From DATGUN01 sp035301285 (lineage in GTDB: Bacteria; Bacillota; Bacilli; Bacillales; Amphibacillaceae): 30,923 nucleotides of DNA. The position numbers and the translations under genes are program-made. How positions within the stretch are numbered: the first letter of the stretch is position 1; each line of letters begins with the position of its first letter. The notes beneath the pieces were generated by a model that did no database searches, was not told the origin of the DNA, and saw only the letters and a program-made list of their open reading frames with translations. The stretch covers positions 1-30,923 of the forward strand of contig DATGUN010000001.1 in the NCBI GenBank assembly GCA_035301285.1. Direction: 5' to 3'. Shown here one piece after another: positions 25,038 through 30,923 of this stretch.

Positions 25038-25250
25038 ATGTTATATGCTATATTAGCCGTCATCATCACAGCTGTGATATTGTTCATATTATCTTATTTC
25101 GTGAATGATCGTATAGAAGAACTGGAAAGCCAGGTTGAACAATTATCCATTTCAACTATGCAAGATACGTATCAAATGAAGAAAAAGATAAAAGTTTTGG
25201 AAGAAGAACTGCTTACGGAAGATATATCGAAAGACTTTTCCGATAAATAA
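25038..25250 (+). CDS. Small membrane-anchored coiled-coil protein, unknown
   Basis: This is a 70-residue protein with one N-terminal membrane helix (AILAVIITAVILFILSYFV) and a charged, heptad-like tail (RIEELESQVEQLSISTMQD and KKIKVLEEELL), so it may form a membrane-tethered coiled coil. The ATG has TGGAGG 9 bases upstream. It is followed after 39 bases by the MltG-like gene, so the two look like one operon. In B. subtilis a pair of small genes, yqzC and yqzD, occupies a comparable place near pbpA; I cannot confirm orthology. Confidence 0.8.
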   Translation: MLYAILAVIITAVILFILSYFVNDRIEELESQVEQLSISTMQDTYQMKKKIKVLEEELLTEDISKDFSDK

Positions 25251-25289
25251 TCATTTCCAAAATTTTAAATACAGGACAGGGAGAATACT

Positions 25290-25829
25290 ATGAAGCAACC
25301 AATTCGCGCTTTTTCCGTTGGACTATTTACCTCCGGAATCATATTGTTGATTATCTTTATCTTTTTTGGTGACACAAACAAAACAAAAACCAAACTTTCG
25401 GATGAAGAAATGACAGCAGCACTAGAAGATAAAGGCTATCATGTTTTATCAGATGCCGATTATGTATCTTGGTCTGTTGGCAAAGATGAGGATAAAGATG
25501 GAGAGAAAGATAAAGATCAAAATGAATCTGTAGATGATAGCAATAATGATGAAGATCAGGACAAAAATGATGATGCAAATGATGAAGAAGATGAAAACGA
25601 TGATAAAGATAAGTCCGATAAAAAGGAAACATACTCCATTACCATTGAAGAAGGCATGGCTTCATCTGATATAGGTGCTGATCTTGAAAAGCATGATATC
25701 ATTGACGATGCAGCCAAATTCAATAAATTTTTACACGATGAAGGGTATGACTTGAAAGTACAAATTGGAAAATTTAAGGTTTCGGATGATATGGATTTTG
25801 ATGAAATTGCAGATGCCATCACAAAATAA
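25290..25829 (+). CDS. Membrane protein with MltG/YceG-like C-terminal module and acidic linker
   Basis: This is a 179-residue protein with one N-terminal helix (FSVGLFTSGIILLIIFIFF), a region of mixed sequence, then about 45 residues almost all Asp, Glu, Lys and Asn (about 66-112), and a C-terminal module. The tail YSITIEEGMASSDIGADLEK...FDEIADAITK resembles the LysM-like N-terminal part of the endolytic transglycosylase MltG. The catalytic Glu-containing domain of MltG is missing, so this is probably a non-catalytic relative, with a role at the cell wall inferred from the neighbouring pbpA. The ATG has AGGGAG 9 bases upstream. The acidic low-complexity linker has strong GAT/AAA codon repetition. 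Confidence 0.8.
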   Translation: MKQPIRAFSVGLFTSGIILLIIFIFFGDTNKTKTKLSDEEMTAALEDKGYHVLSDADYVSWSVGKDEDKDGEKDKDQNESVDDSNNDEDQDKNDDANDEEDENDDKDKSDKKETYSITIEEGMASSDIGADLEKHDIIDDAAKFNKFLHDEGYDLKVQIGKFKVSDDMDFDEIADAITK

Positions 25830-25878
25830 GCTGTTACCAGTGAACTTAACAAGCTCACTGGATAACAGCTTATTTTTA
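25824..25878. terminator. Bidirectional terminator between the MltG-like gene and pbpA
   Basis: AATAAGCTGTTACCAGTGA pairs with TCACTGGATAACAGCTTATT (one bulged base) and is followed by TTTTATC on the plus strand; the minus strand ends with TTATTTTGTG. It overlaps the upstream stop codon. Another perfect stem, GGCCAT/ATGGCC (25891-25907), lies between it and pbpA without a T tract. Confidence 0.87.
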
Positions 25879-25940
25879 TCTTTGTGATGAAGGCCATGGG
25901 AAATGGCCTGATTCGATGCAGTTAACAGTGCCATGTTGTA

Positions 25941-28040
25941 TTACTTATTCTTATCTTCGTCTCTTTCTTCTTTCAAATCAAAGTACGCGTCCAATATTCC
26001 TTTACCGATATTATGATTGATTGGACGCTGACTTTGTCCACTTCCCAAATCTCCAAGGTGAGGAATGATGACGGCGAAAGCTATTTCCGGCTCATCAAAT
26101 GGAGCATAACCGACTAATGCAAGGTTATCCGTTTTATATTCTTTTCCATCTTCAAAGACAGAAGTCTCCGCTGTCCCCGTTTTACCCGCCGGATTATAAT
26201 CGACGTCTTTAAAATAATTATAGGCCGTTCCACCCTGTTCTTGATAGACCCTTCGGAAACCTTCTTGTACGCGTTCGATGTTTTTACTATCCATTTGTAT
26301 GCGATTCATGACTTCTGTATTGATCGACTTCGAAACGGGTCCAAGGTCGTCATCGTATGCCGTTGGTTCATGTATTTCTTTCAAAAAGTGTGGTCTGGTA
26401 CGATACCCGTCATTAGCAATGGTCGCTACATATTGTGCCAATTGCATCGTTGTGTAGGTATCAAATTGTCCAAAAGCGTTGAACAAGTAATCAGAAGGTC
26501 TTTCATAGTCTCCTTCCAGTCCTGTTGCTTCATAAGGAAAATCGATGCCTGTCCGTGTTCCCAGACCGAATTGGCCAAAGTCATTCCGCATTATTTTCAA
26601 CGCGTCCTTCATGTTTGGAAGTGAATCACCGTTTTTATGATTATATACGCCACCCAAACGCATGGCGATATTAACCATATAAATATTGGAAGAACGTTTC
26701 AAAGCATCATAATCATTGACTGGTCCCATCGCAGCATTTCCGTATGACGTTATTGTATTGGAACCTTTGATTTTAAGAGGTTGGTCAACAATGACTTCGC
26801 CTGGCTGAATGGCATCTTCTTGATATCCAGTGAGTACAGTTGCTCCTTTTATAGAGGAACCGGGTTCATTTTGATCATATAATATCCGGTATGATTGATC
26901 CTCTACTTTGTTTTCATCATGATCATAATGTTGACCGGACGCAGCCAGAATTTCGCCAGTTTGCGGATCTAGGGCCACTGCAAGTGCATCTTCCAGATGT
27001 TTATTTTGTGTTGGATATTTTTCAACGGTTTTTTTCAATTCATCTGCGACAAGTTCATCGACCTTTTGTTGGAACTCTACATCAAGCGTTAAAACGAGAT
27101 CCTTTCCTCGTTCACCTTCAACAATGGTATCAGAGTCAATAATGACATTATTTTTGTCGGTTGTATATTGAATTTGTTCTTTCCTACCTCTAAGCAGATC
27201 TTCATATTCTAGTTCGAGGCCACTTTTACCAACTCGATCATTTCGACTATACCCTCGTGTAATATAATAGGGTTCATTTTCTTTGATAATACCCTGTTCT
27301 TTTGTCGTAATGCTGCCAAGAAAGCTGCTGAAGGTATCATCATATGGATATTCCCGGTCCCAGTCAACTGTTGCATTGATGCCGGGGAGTTTATCGAGAT
27401 TTTCCGAAACGCGTGCATATTCATCAGGTGTGACACCTTCATTTTTGATCACTTGCTGCGTTAATGAAGATGCTTTATCCATTTCTTTTTTAATGACCAT
27501 TACCCTGAGTTCCTTATCTGAAAAGTCTTCTAGTTCTTCATCTTTAATACGCTTCAATGCCTCTTTATATTGTTCGGAATTATCCATTTCCTCTGCTTCT
27601 TCATCCGTTAGAAGTTTTTCGGCTTTCTTTGGATGTTTTAAATACCAATACTCTCGGTAATCATGTGGTGTCAGTTTATCAATTTTGTCCTGTTCACTCA
27701 GCTTGTCCCCATCCATTGTAATGTACTCGGCGAGGTCCTCTGCTACTTCCAAGCGTTCCTCGGCCTGAACACCTTTTTGAGGGGTGAAAGTAATGGCATA
27801 TAAGGCTTTATTGTCTGCTAAAACATTGTGGTTTCGATCATAAATCATCCCTCTGGGTACAGGTACTTTAGTCGTTTCTTGAGATGTTCGATCAATCTCT
27901 TCCTGAAAGCCATCTCCATTTAAGATCTGTACAACCCCTAATTGTAATATTAATATCGAAAAGAGCAGAAATACTCCCAGAAATAATATGTTTAAACGAA
28001 AGGGAAGCTGTGCTTTTCTTTTTTTCTTTTTTTTGTCCAT
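25941..28040 (-). CDS. pbpA: Penicillin-binding protein 2, class B transpeptidase
   Basis: This is a 699-residue class B PBP acting in cell-wall elongation as a DD-transpeptidase with the Rod complex. It has a basic cytoplasmic start (KKKKKRKAQ), one membrane helix (LNILFLGVFLLFSILILQLG), and a pedestal region to about 315. The transpeptidase domain shows SxxK Ser395-Lys398 (EPGSSIKG), SxN Ser450-Asn452 (RSSNIYM) and KTG Lys620-Gly622 (PAGKTGTAE). RGMIYDRNHNVLA is the usual start of the dimerization part. The ATG has GGGGGAGAG upstream. The B. subtilis ortholog is pbpA (PBP2a) as I recall; the acidic Glu-rich segment around 140-180 is a family feature of the linker. No mrdB/rodA partner is adjacent. 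Confidence 0.95.
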   Translation of the reverse strand: MDKKKKKRKAQLPFRLNILFLGVFLLFSILILQLGVVQILNGDGFQEEIDRTSQETTKVPVPRGMIYDRNHNVLADNKALYAITFTPQKGVQAEERLEVAEDLAEYITMDGDKLSEQDKIDKLTPHDYREYWYLKHPKKAEKLLTDEEAEEMDNSEQYKEALKRIKDEELEDFSDKELRVMVIKKEMDKASSLTQQVIKNEGVTPDEYARVSENLDKLPGINATVDWDREYPYDDTFSSFLGSITTKEQGIIKENEPYYITRGYSRNDRVGKSGLELEYEDLLRGRKEQIQYTTDKNNVIIDSDTIVEGERGKDLVLTLDVEFQQKVDELVADELKKTVEKYPTQNKHLEDALAVALDPQTGEILAASGQHYDHDENKVEDQSYRILYDQNEPGSSIKGATVLTGYQEDAIQPGEVIVDQPLKIKGSNTITSYGNAAMGPVNDYDALKRSSNIYMVNIAMRLGGVYNHKNGDSLPNMKDALKIMRNDFGQFGLGTRTGIDFPYEATGLEGDYERPSDYLFNAFGQFDTYTTMQLAQYVATIANDGYRTRPHFLKEIHEPTAYDDDLGPVSKSINTEVMNRIQMDSKNIERVQEGFRRVYQEQGGTAYNYFKDVDYNPAGKTGTAETSVFEDGKEYKTDNLALVGYAPFDEPEIAFAVIIPHLGDLGSGQSQRPINHNIGKGILDAYFDLKEERDEDKNK

Positions 28041-28111
28041 AACTCTCCCCCATTTAATGAATTCATTCCATTACTTATTATAGCATTTCCTCAGTATTTT
28101 TCTATCGATAT

Positions 28112-29383
28112 TCAACGATTTTTTTCATCTGCCATTTGTTCTTTTAATAATACCTGCTTATGATCCGTTTGTTGTAAAAATATATTTTTTGTGAACATAT
28201 ATACGAATATATGTCCTGAACCAAATATTACCAAAAGAACAGGTATGATCCTAGCTGGGGAAAAGAAAGAGATTCCGATCAAAAACACAATGATGGAGAG
28301 AACTCGACCAATATTCACAAAAAATTCCCTGACAACAATATATTCGATACGTAATTCTTTTGCTTGATTTGCTTTTCCGATGACGTCGTATGTTAATGAT
28401 GCATACGGTACGTTGATGATTGGGTAAGCCATGCCGACCAATACGGCATAAAGAAGAAGTAAAAAATAGCTTTTGTAAAACAAGATGATGAAAATCGATC
28501 CGAATAAAATAATACCACCTGTCAAAATAGCCTTTTTGCGTCGTGTAGGTTTGATGTATTTGGTTGCGACAAAATAAAATACAAATGAAAGCCCAGATAG
28601 ACAAAGATTGAACACACCTAATGAAAATTCGCTTTTTGTGCTGAGAAACACCCAAATCGTGATGACAAATAAATATATTCCTTCACGTAATCCTTGGAAT
28701 GAGTGAGCATATAATATTTTTTTCCAATCTTCATTCCGATGTCTTTCGGATAAGATATGTCTGAAATAGAAACTTCCTTCAGCTTGTCGCCTGTTCAGGA
28801 AAAAACTACAGATGACTGCACAAATAAACATACCGAATGATATCGCAAATATAGTAGTATACCCAATGTTATCCGTCATTTTGGAAATGATGATACCCGC
28901 TGCGAGGGGACCAACCATACCTCCGAAAGATTGTAGAATACCTAAAAACCCATTAAAAAAATCCCTTGTTTCAGGTTCTGTAATTTCAAATGTCAACACA
29001 TCATATGCTAACCAGTAAAATCCGAAACCGATTCCCAGTAAGCAGCCTAATATGAAATTGTATTTAGCTGCATTTTCGGCAATAATGAGCACACTCAAAA
29101 AAAATAGAGATAAAAAAATTACCCCTAAACGCAACACGATAATGCGATCTATTCTTTTAGCTATTTTACCGGCTAAAATAAAAGTGAGTGGCTGGAATAT
29201 ATAAACACCCAAATTATATACAGCTATCGTTACATAGTCTCCTGCTTGTTTCCACAAATAAATGTTGACAAACGTATTTGATAAAAAAATACCGAGTGAA
29301 TACAATCCCCCAATAACGAGTAAAAAAATCAAATCTTTATTTATATCCACTTTGCCTGCTATCGCCTGTAATCCTTTTTGCAT
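28112..29383 (-). CDS. yqgE: MFS-family transporter (YqgE type)
   Basis: This is a 423-residue major facilitator protein with about 12 membrane segments. Visible landmarks are an early LIFLLVIGGLYSLGIFLSNTF, LAGKIAKRIDRIIVLRLG (cytoplasmic loop 2-3, the RxDR type), and a central loop with FRHILSERHRNEDWKK. The substrate is unknown. The start at 29383 follows AAAGGAGT by 8 bases; an in-frame ATG 13 codons earlier has no site. It lies between pbpA and sodA, as yqgE does in B. subtilis. The gene is separated from sodA by a terminator, so it is probably its own unit. Confidence 0.88.
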   Translation of the reverse strand: MQKGLQAIAGKVDINKDLIFLLVIGGLYSLGIFLSNTFVNIYLWKQAGDYVTIAVYNLGVYIFQPLTFILAGKIAKRIDRIIVLRLGVIFLSLFFLSVLIIAENAAKYNFILGCLLGIGFGFYWLAYDVLTFEITEPETRDFFNGFLGILQSFGGMVGPLAAGIIISKMTDNIGYTTIFAISFGMFICAVICSFFLNRRQAEGSFYFRHILSERHRNEDWKKILYAHSFQGLREGIYLFVITIWVFLSTKSEFSLGVFNLCLSGLSFVFYFVATKYIKPTRRKKAILTGGIILFGSIFIILFYKSYFLLLLYAVLVGMAYPIINVPYASLTYDVIGKANQAKELRIEYIVVREFFVNIGRVLSIIVFLIGISFFSPARIIPVLLVIFGSGHIFVYMFTKNIFLQQTDHKQVLLKEQMADEKNR

Positions 29384-29474
29384 ATTCGATACTCCTTTAA
29401 GTTCATTTATAGTTTGAACCATTCAAGTAGAGATATGCAAAAACGATTGGGTCATTCTTATATATATGTACATA

Positions 29475-29503
29475 AAAAGAGAGGGAGTTTATCCCTCTCT
29501 TTT
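29475..29503 (-). terminator. Rho-independent terminator of sodA
   Basis: AAAAGAGAGGGA (29475-29486) pairs perfectly with TCCCTCTCTTTT (29492-29503) around 5 bases; on the minus strand a T-rich tail follows. The stem starts within the sodA stop codon. Confidence 0.88.
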
Positions 29504-30113
29504 ATTTTGCTTCGTTGTAATTTTTGTTTACTTCATCCCAGTTAACGACGTTCCAGAATGCTGAAACATATTCGGGACGTTTGTTTTGATATTTTAAGTA
29601 ATAAGCGTGCTCCCAGACATCCAGACCCAATAAAGGTGTTTTACCTTCCATCAGCGGGTTATCTTGGTTTGGCGTGCTTGTTACTTCAAGAGCACCATTA
29701 TTTAATACCAACCATGCCCAACCTGATCCAAAACGTCCTTTAGCTGCCGTTTCAAATTTTTCTTTGAAGTCATCAAAGCTACCAAAGGTTGAGTTAATTT
29801 TATCAGCTAATTCGCCAGTTGGTTCGCCACCGCCGTCTGGAGACATAAGTTTCCAGAATAAACTGTGGTTAGCATGTCCTCCACCATTATTGCGCACTGC
29901 GGTACGAATATCTTCTGGTACTGCATCTAAGTTGCTAATAAGATCTTCAAGTGATTTTGACTGTAGATCGCTTTTACCTTCTAATGCACCATTTAATTTT
30001 GTTACATACGTGTTATGATGTTTTGTATGATGAATGTTCATTGTTTCCTTGTCAATTGTTGGTTCTAATGCATCATATGCGTATGGTAAATCTGGTAAGT
30101 CGAATGTAGCCAT
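29502..30113 (-). CDS. sodA: Manganese (or iron) superoxide dismutase
   Basis: This is a 203-residue dismutase turning superoxide into hydrogen peroxide and oxygen, cytoplasmic (no signal peptide). Metal ligands are His28 (NIHHTKHH), His83 (GHANHSLFW), Asp165 and His169 (LDVWEHAYY). The GGGH before ANH and the WAWLVLNNG segment fit the Mn type, but the metal cannot be proven from sequence. The ATG follows AAAGGAGG. The gene has its own terminator and a possible promoter 55-80 bases upstream. Confidence 0.97.
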   Translation of the reverse strand: MATFDLPDLPYAYDALEPTIDKETMNIHHTKHHNTYVTKLNGALEGKSDLQSKSLEDLISNLDAVPEDIRTAVRNNGGGHANHSLFWKLMSPDGGGEPTGELADKINSTFGSFDDFKEKFETAAKGRFGSGWAWLVLNNGALEVTSTPNQDNPLMEGKTPLLGLDVWEHAYYLKYQNKRPEYVSAFWNVVNWDEVNKNYNEAK

Positions 30114-30167
30114 TTATAAATTCCTCCTTTAAGTAGTATGAAAGGGAATCTGGACCCTTATATTTAC

Positions 30168-30195
30168 ATTATCAAAGCCCAAGTACACATGCAAA
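30168..30195 (-). promoter_or_regulatory. Possible promoter of sodA
   Basis: On the minus strand TTTGCA (30190-30195) and GATAAT (30168-30173) are separated by 16 bases, about 55 bases upstream of the ATG. No alternative was better, and no operator was recognised. Confidence 0.4.
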
Positions 30196-30242
30196 CTTTA
30201 TGCATATAGTTCAGGGGTTTCAGGTATCTAATTATGAGAAAA

Positions 30243-30270
30243 ATAAAAAAACACATTCACTGTGTTTTTT
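30243..30270 (-). terminator. Terminator after the tRNA cluster
   Basis: The stem AAAAACACA/TGTGTTTTT around TTCAC, followed on the minus strand by T residues and TATTT, ends the tRNA transcript 7 bases after tRNA-Phe. Confidence 0.85.
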
Positions 30271-30276
30271 AAGGGA

Positions 30277-30349
30277 TGGCTCGGGACGGAATCGAACCGC
30301 CGACACAAGGATTTTCAGTCCTTTGCTCTACCGACTGAGCTACCGAGCC
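30277..30349 (-). tRNA. tRNA-Phe (GAA)
   Basis: This is a 73-nt cloverleaf starting GGCTCGG, paired with CCGAGCC. The D arm is GCTC/GAGC, the anticodon loop CTGAAAA reads GAA (Phe), and the T loop is TTCGATT. The discriminator is A and the CCA end is not encoded (CATCC follows), so the CCA-adding enzyme is needed. The two 5'-fragment copies upstream share its first 26 bases. Confidence 0.97.
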
Positions 30350-30482
30350 GTGATTATTATGATATGATTAATGTTTAAATTGTTTTCTTAAGGTTGATTT
30401 GCTCGTCGTGTTGCAAGCGAGTTCAGTGAAGCAGCACTCCTCGCAGACTACACATGGAAGTCTATTCTATGAAGTTTACGTC

Positions 30483-30508
30483 TGCTCTACCGACTGAGCT
30501 ACCGAGCC
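30483..30508 (-). pseudogene. tRNA-Phe 5' fragment, copy 2
   Basis: This is identical to the first 26 bases of tRNA-Phe (acceptor 5' strand and D arm, through GAGCA), after which the sequence turns into GACGTAAACTTC instead of an anticodon stem. The anticodon and T arms are absent, so it cannot form a tRNA. Confidence 0.9.
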
Positions 30509-30641
30509 GTGATTATTATGATATGATTAATGTTTAAATTGTTTTCTTATGGTTGATTTGCTCGTCGTGTTGCAAGCGAGTTCGGTGAAGCAGCACTCCT
30601 CGCAGACTACACATGGAAGTCTATTCGATGAAGTTTACGTC

Positions 30642-30667
30642 TGCTCTACCGACTGAGCTACCGAGCC
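30642..30667 (-). pseudogene. tRNA-Phe 5' fragment, copy 3
   Basis: This is the same 26-base 5' portion as copy 2, again ending after the D arm and continuing into the repeat spacer. The upstream side (30668-30720) differs from that of the other copies, so this end marks the border with the original tRNA-Ser to tRNA-Phe spacer. Confidence 0.88.
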
Positions 30668-30720
30668 GTGTATATTATGAAATTTGATTTACTTGTATGA
30701 AGATGCGCTTATTATGTAAA

Positions 30721-30813
30721 TGGAGGAGGAAGAGGGATTCGAACCCCCGCGGGCTTTGACACCCCTTTCGGTTTTCAAGACCGACCCCTTCAACCAGACT
30801 TGGGTATTCCTCC
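30721..30813 (-). tRNA. tRNA-Ser (UGA)
   Basis: This is 93 nt with encoded CCA. The acceptor is GGAGGAA/TTCCTCC, the anticodon stem TCGGT/ACCGA with loop CTTGAAA reads UGA (Ser), and a long variable arm identifies a class II tRNA. The T loop is TTCGAAT. The discriminator reads U, although bacterial serine tRNAs nearly always have G there. Confidence 0.95.
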
Positions 30814-30822
30814 TGGATAAAA

Positions 30823-30899
30823 TGGTGGACCCTGCAGGACTCGAACCTGCGACCGATCGGTTATGAGCCGATTGCTCTAACCAACTGAGCTAAGGGTCC
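30823..30899 (-). tRNA. tRNA with CAU anticodon, probably Ile2 (lysidine) or elongator Met
   Basis: This is 77 nt with encoded CCA. The acceptor is GGACCCT/AGGGTCC, the D arm GCTC/GAGC, the anticodon loop CTCATAA, and the T loop TTCGAGT. Both elongator Met and Ile2 (AUA codon, modified by TilS) carry CAU. The GGACC acceptor start and CTCATAA loop resemble Ile2 as I remember it, and it does not look like the initiator (no C1-A72 type mismatch and no GGG/CCC anticodon stem), but I cannot settle it from sequence. Confidence 0.93.
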
Positions 30900-30909
30900 T
30901 TCTTATAAT

Positions 30910-30923
30910 ATGGGGCGACCGGT
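30910..30923 (-). other. Possible 3' end of a further tRNA, cut by the window
   Basis: The last bases, TGGGGCGACCGGT on the plus strand, could be the 3' acceptor of another tRNA on the minus strand in the same cluster (ending TCGCCCCA). Too little is visible to name it. Confidence 0.3.

Larger units (their letters stand above)
30325..30668 (-). repeat. 159-bp tandem repeat (two copies plus partial third) carrying tRNA-Phe 5' ends
   Basis: Copies lie at 30325-30483 and 30484-30642 and differ at only three positions that I could find. A third partial copy of about 26 bp is at 30643-30668. Each unit holds about 25-26 bases of the 5' end of tRNA-Phe and about 133 bp of upstream sequence. In that spacer GCAGACTACACATGGAAGTC (near 30443 and 30602) and a 4-bp CTCG/CGAG hairpin are visible. 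The real tRNA-Phe uses the fragment of copy 1. Confidence 0.95.

Noticed and set aside
25357..25934. Minus-strand ORFs opposite the acidic MltG-like protein
   Set aside because: They are shadows of a repetitive Asp/Glu-rich coding region and run through the terminator.
30325..30668. A CRISPR array
   Set aside because: The repeat is 159 bp with only two copies and no unique spacers of constant size between short repeats; it is a tandem duplication.

Overview
The window comes from the chromosome of a low-GC, endospore-former-like Firmicute of the family Bacillaceae (the Virgibacillus/Oceanobacillus/Lentibacillus type is my guess). The basis is strong AAGGAGG-type ribosome binding sites, U-tailed terminators, and a gene order that, as I recall it, follows the Bacillus subtilis yqh-yqg block: yqhL, gcvPB-gcvPA-gcvT, yqhH-yqhG, yqzE, the comG operon, yqgY, yqgX, yqgW, an LTA synthase, glcK-yqgQ, gluP, yqgN, rpmG, pbpA, an MFS gene, sodA. 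No prophage, transposase or CRISPR array was seen.

Layout. (1) 1-3.1 kb: a class II (B12-dependent) ribonucleotide reductase gene, nrdJ, on the minus strand. It is split by a 240-nt group I intron placed exactly between Gly and Glu of the active-site NPCGE motif. Two NrdR-box-like sites precede the gene. (2) 3.1-3.8 kb: a possible small RNA and a membrane-anchored rhodanese. (3) 3.87-8.2 kb: the glycine-cleavage operon gcvT-gcvPA-gcvPB, headed by a tandem glycine riboswitch and terminator. (4) 8.29-10.7 kb: the SNF2 helicase yqhH and its partner yqhG, divergent from gcvT. (5) 10.75-11.5 kb: yqzE and shikimate kinase. (6) 11.55-15.5 kb: the seven-gene comG competence pseudopilus operon. (7) 15.6-24.9 kb: small membrane proteins, a metallo-beta-lactamase-fold hydrolase, LTA synthase, glucokinase, the rhomboid protease GluP, an E1-like enzyme, 5-formyl-THF cyclo-ligase and ribosomal protein L33. 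(8) 25.0-30.1 kb: two small membrane proteins, penicillin-binding protein 2, an MFS transporter and Mn/Fe superoxide dismutase. (9) 30.2-30.9 kb: a tRNA cluster (Phe, Ser, a CAU tRNA) containing a 159-bp tandem repeat that carries 5' fragments of tRNA-Phe.

How it works together. Most of the window is housekeeping: one-carbon/glycine metabolism (GcvT, GcvPA, GcvPB, 5-FCL), dNTP supply (NrdJ), cell-envelope synthesis (PBP2, LTA synthase, an MltG-like protein), DNA uptake (ComG) and membrane quality control (GluP). The two signals that stand out are the self-splicing-type intron in nrdJ, without which no full reductase can be made, and the duplicated tRNA-Phe fragments. Start codons were moved from the longest possible frame where a ribosome binding site pointed to an internal start; this is stated in each entry.
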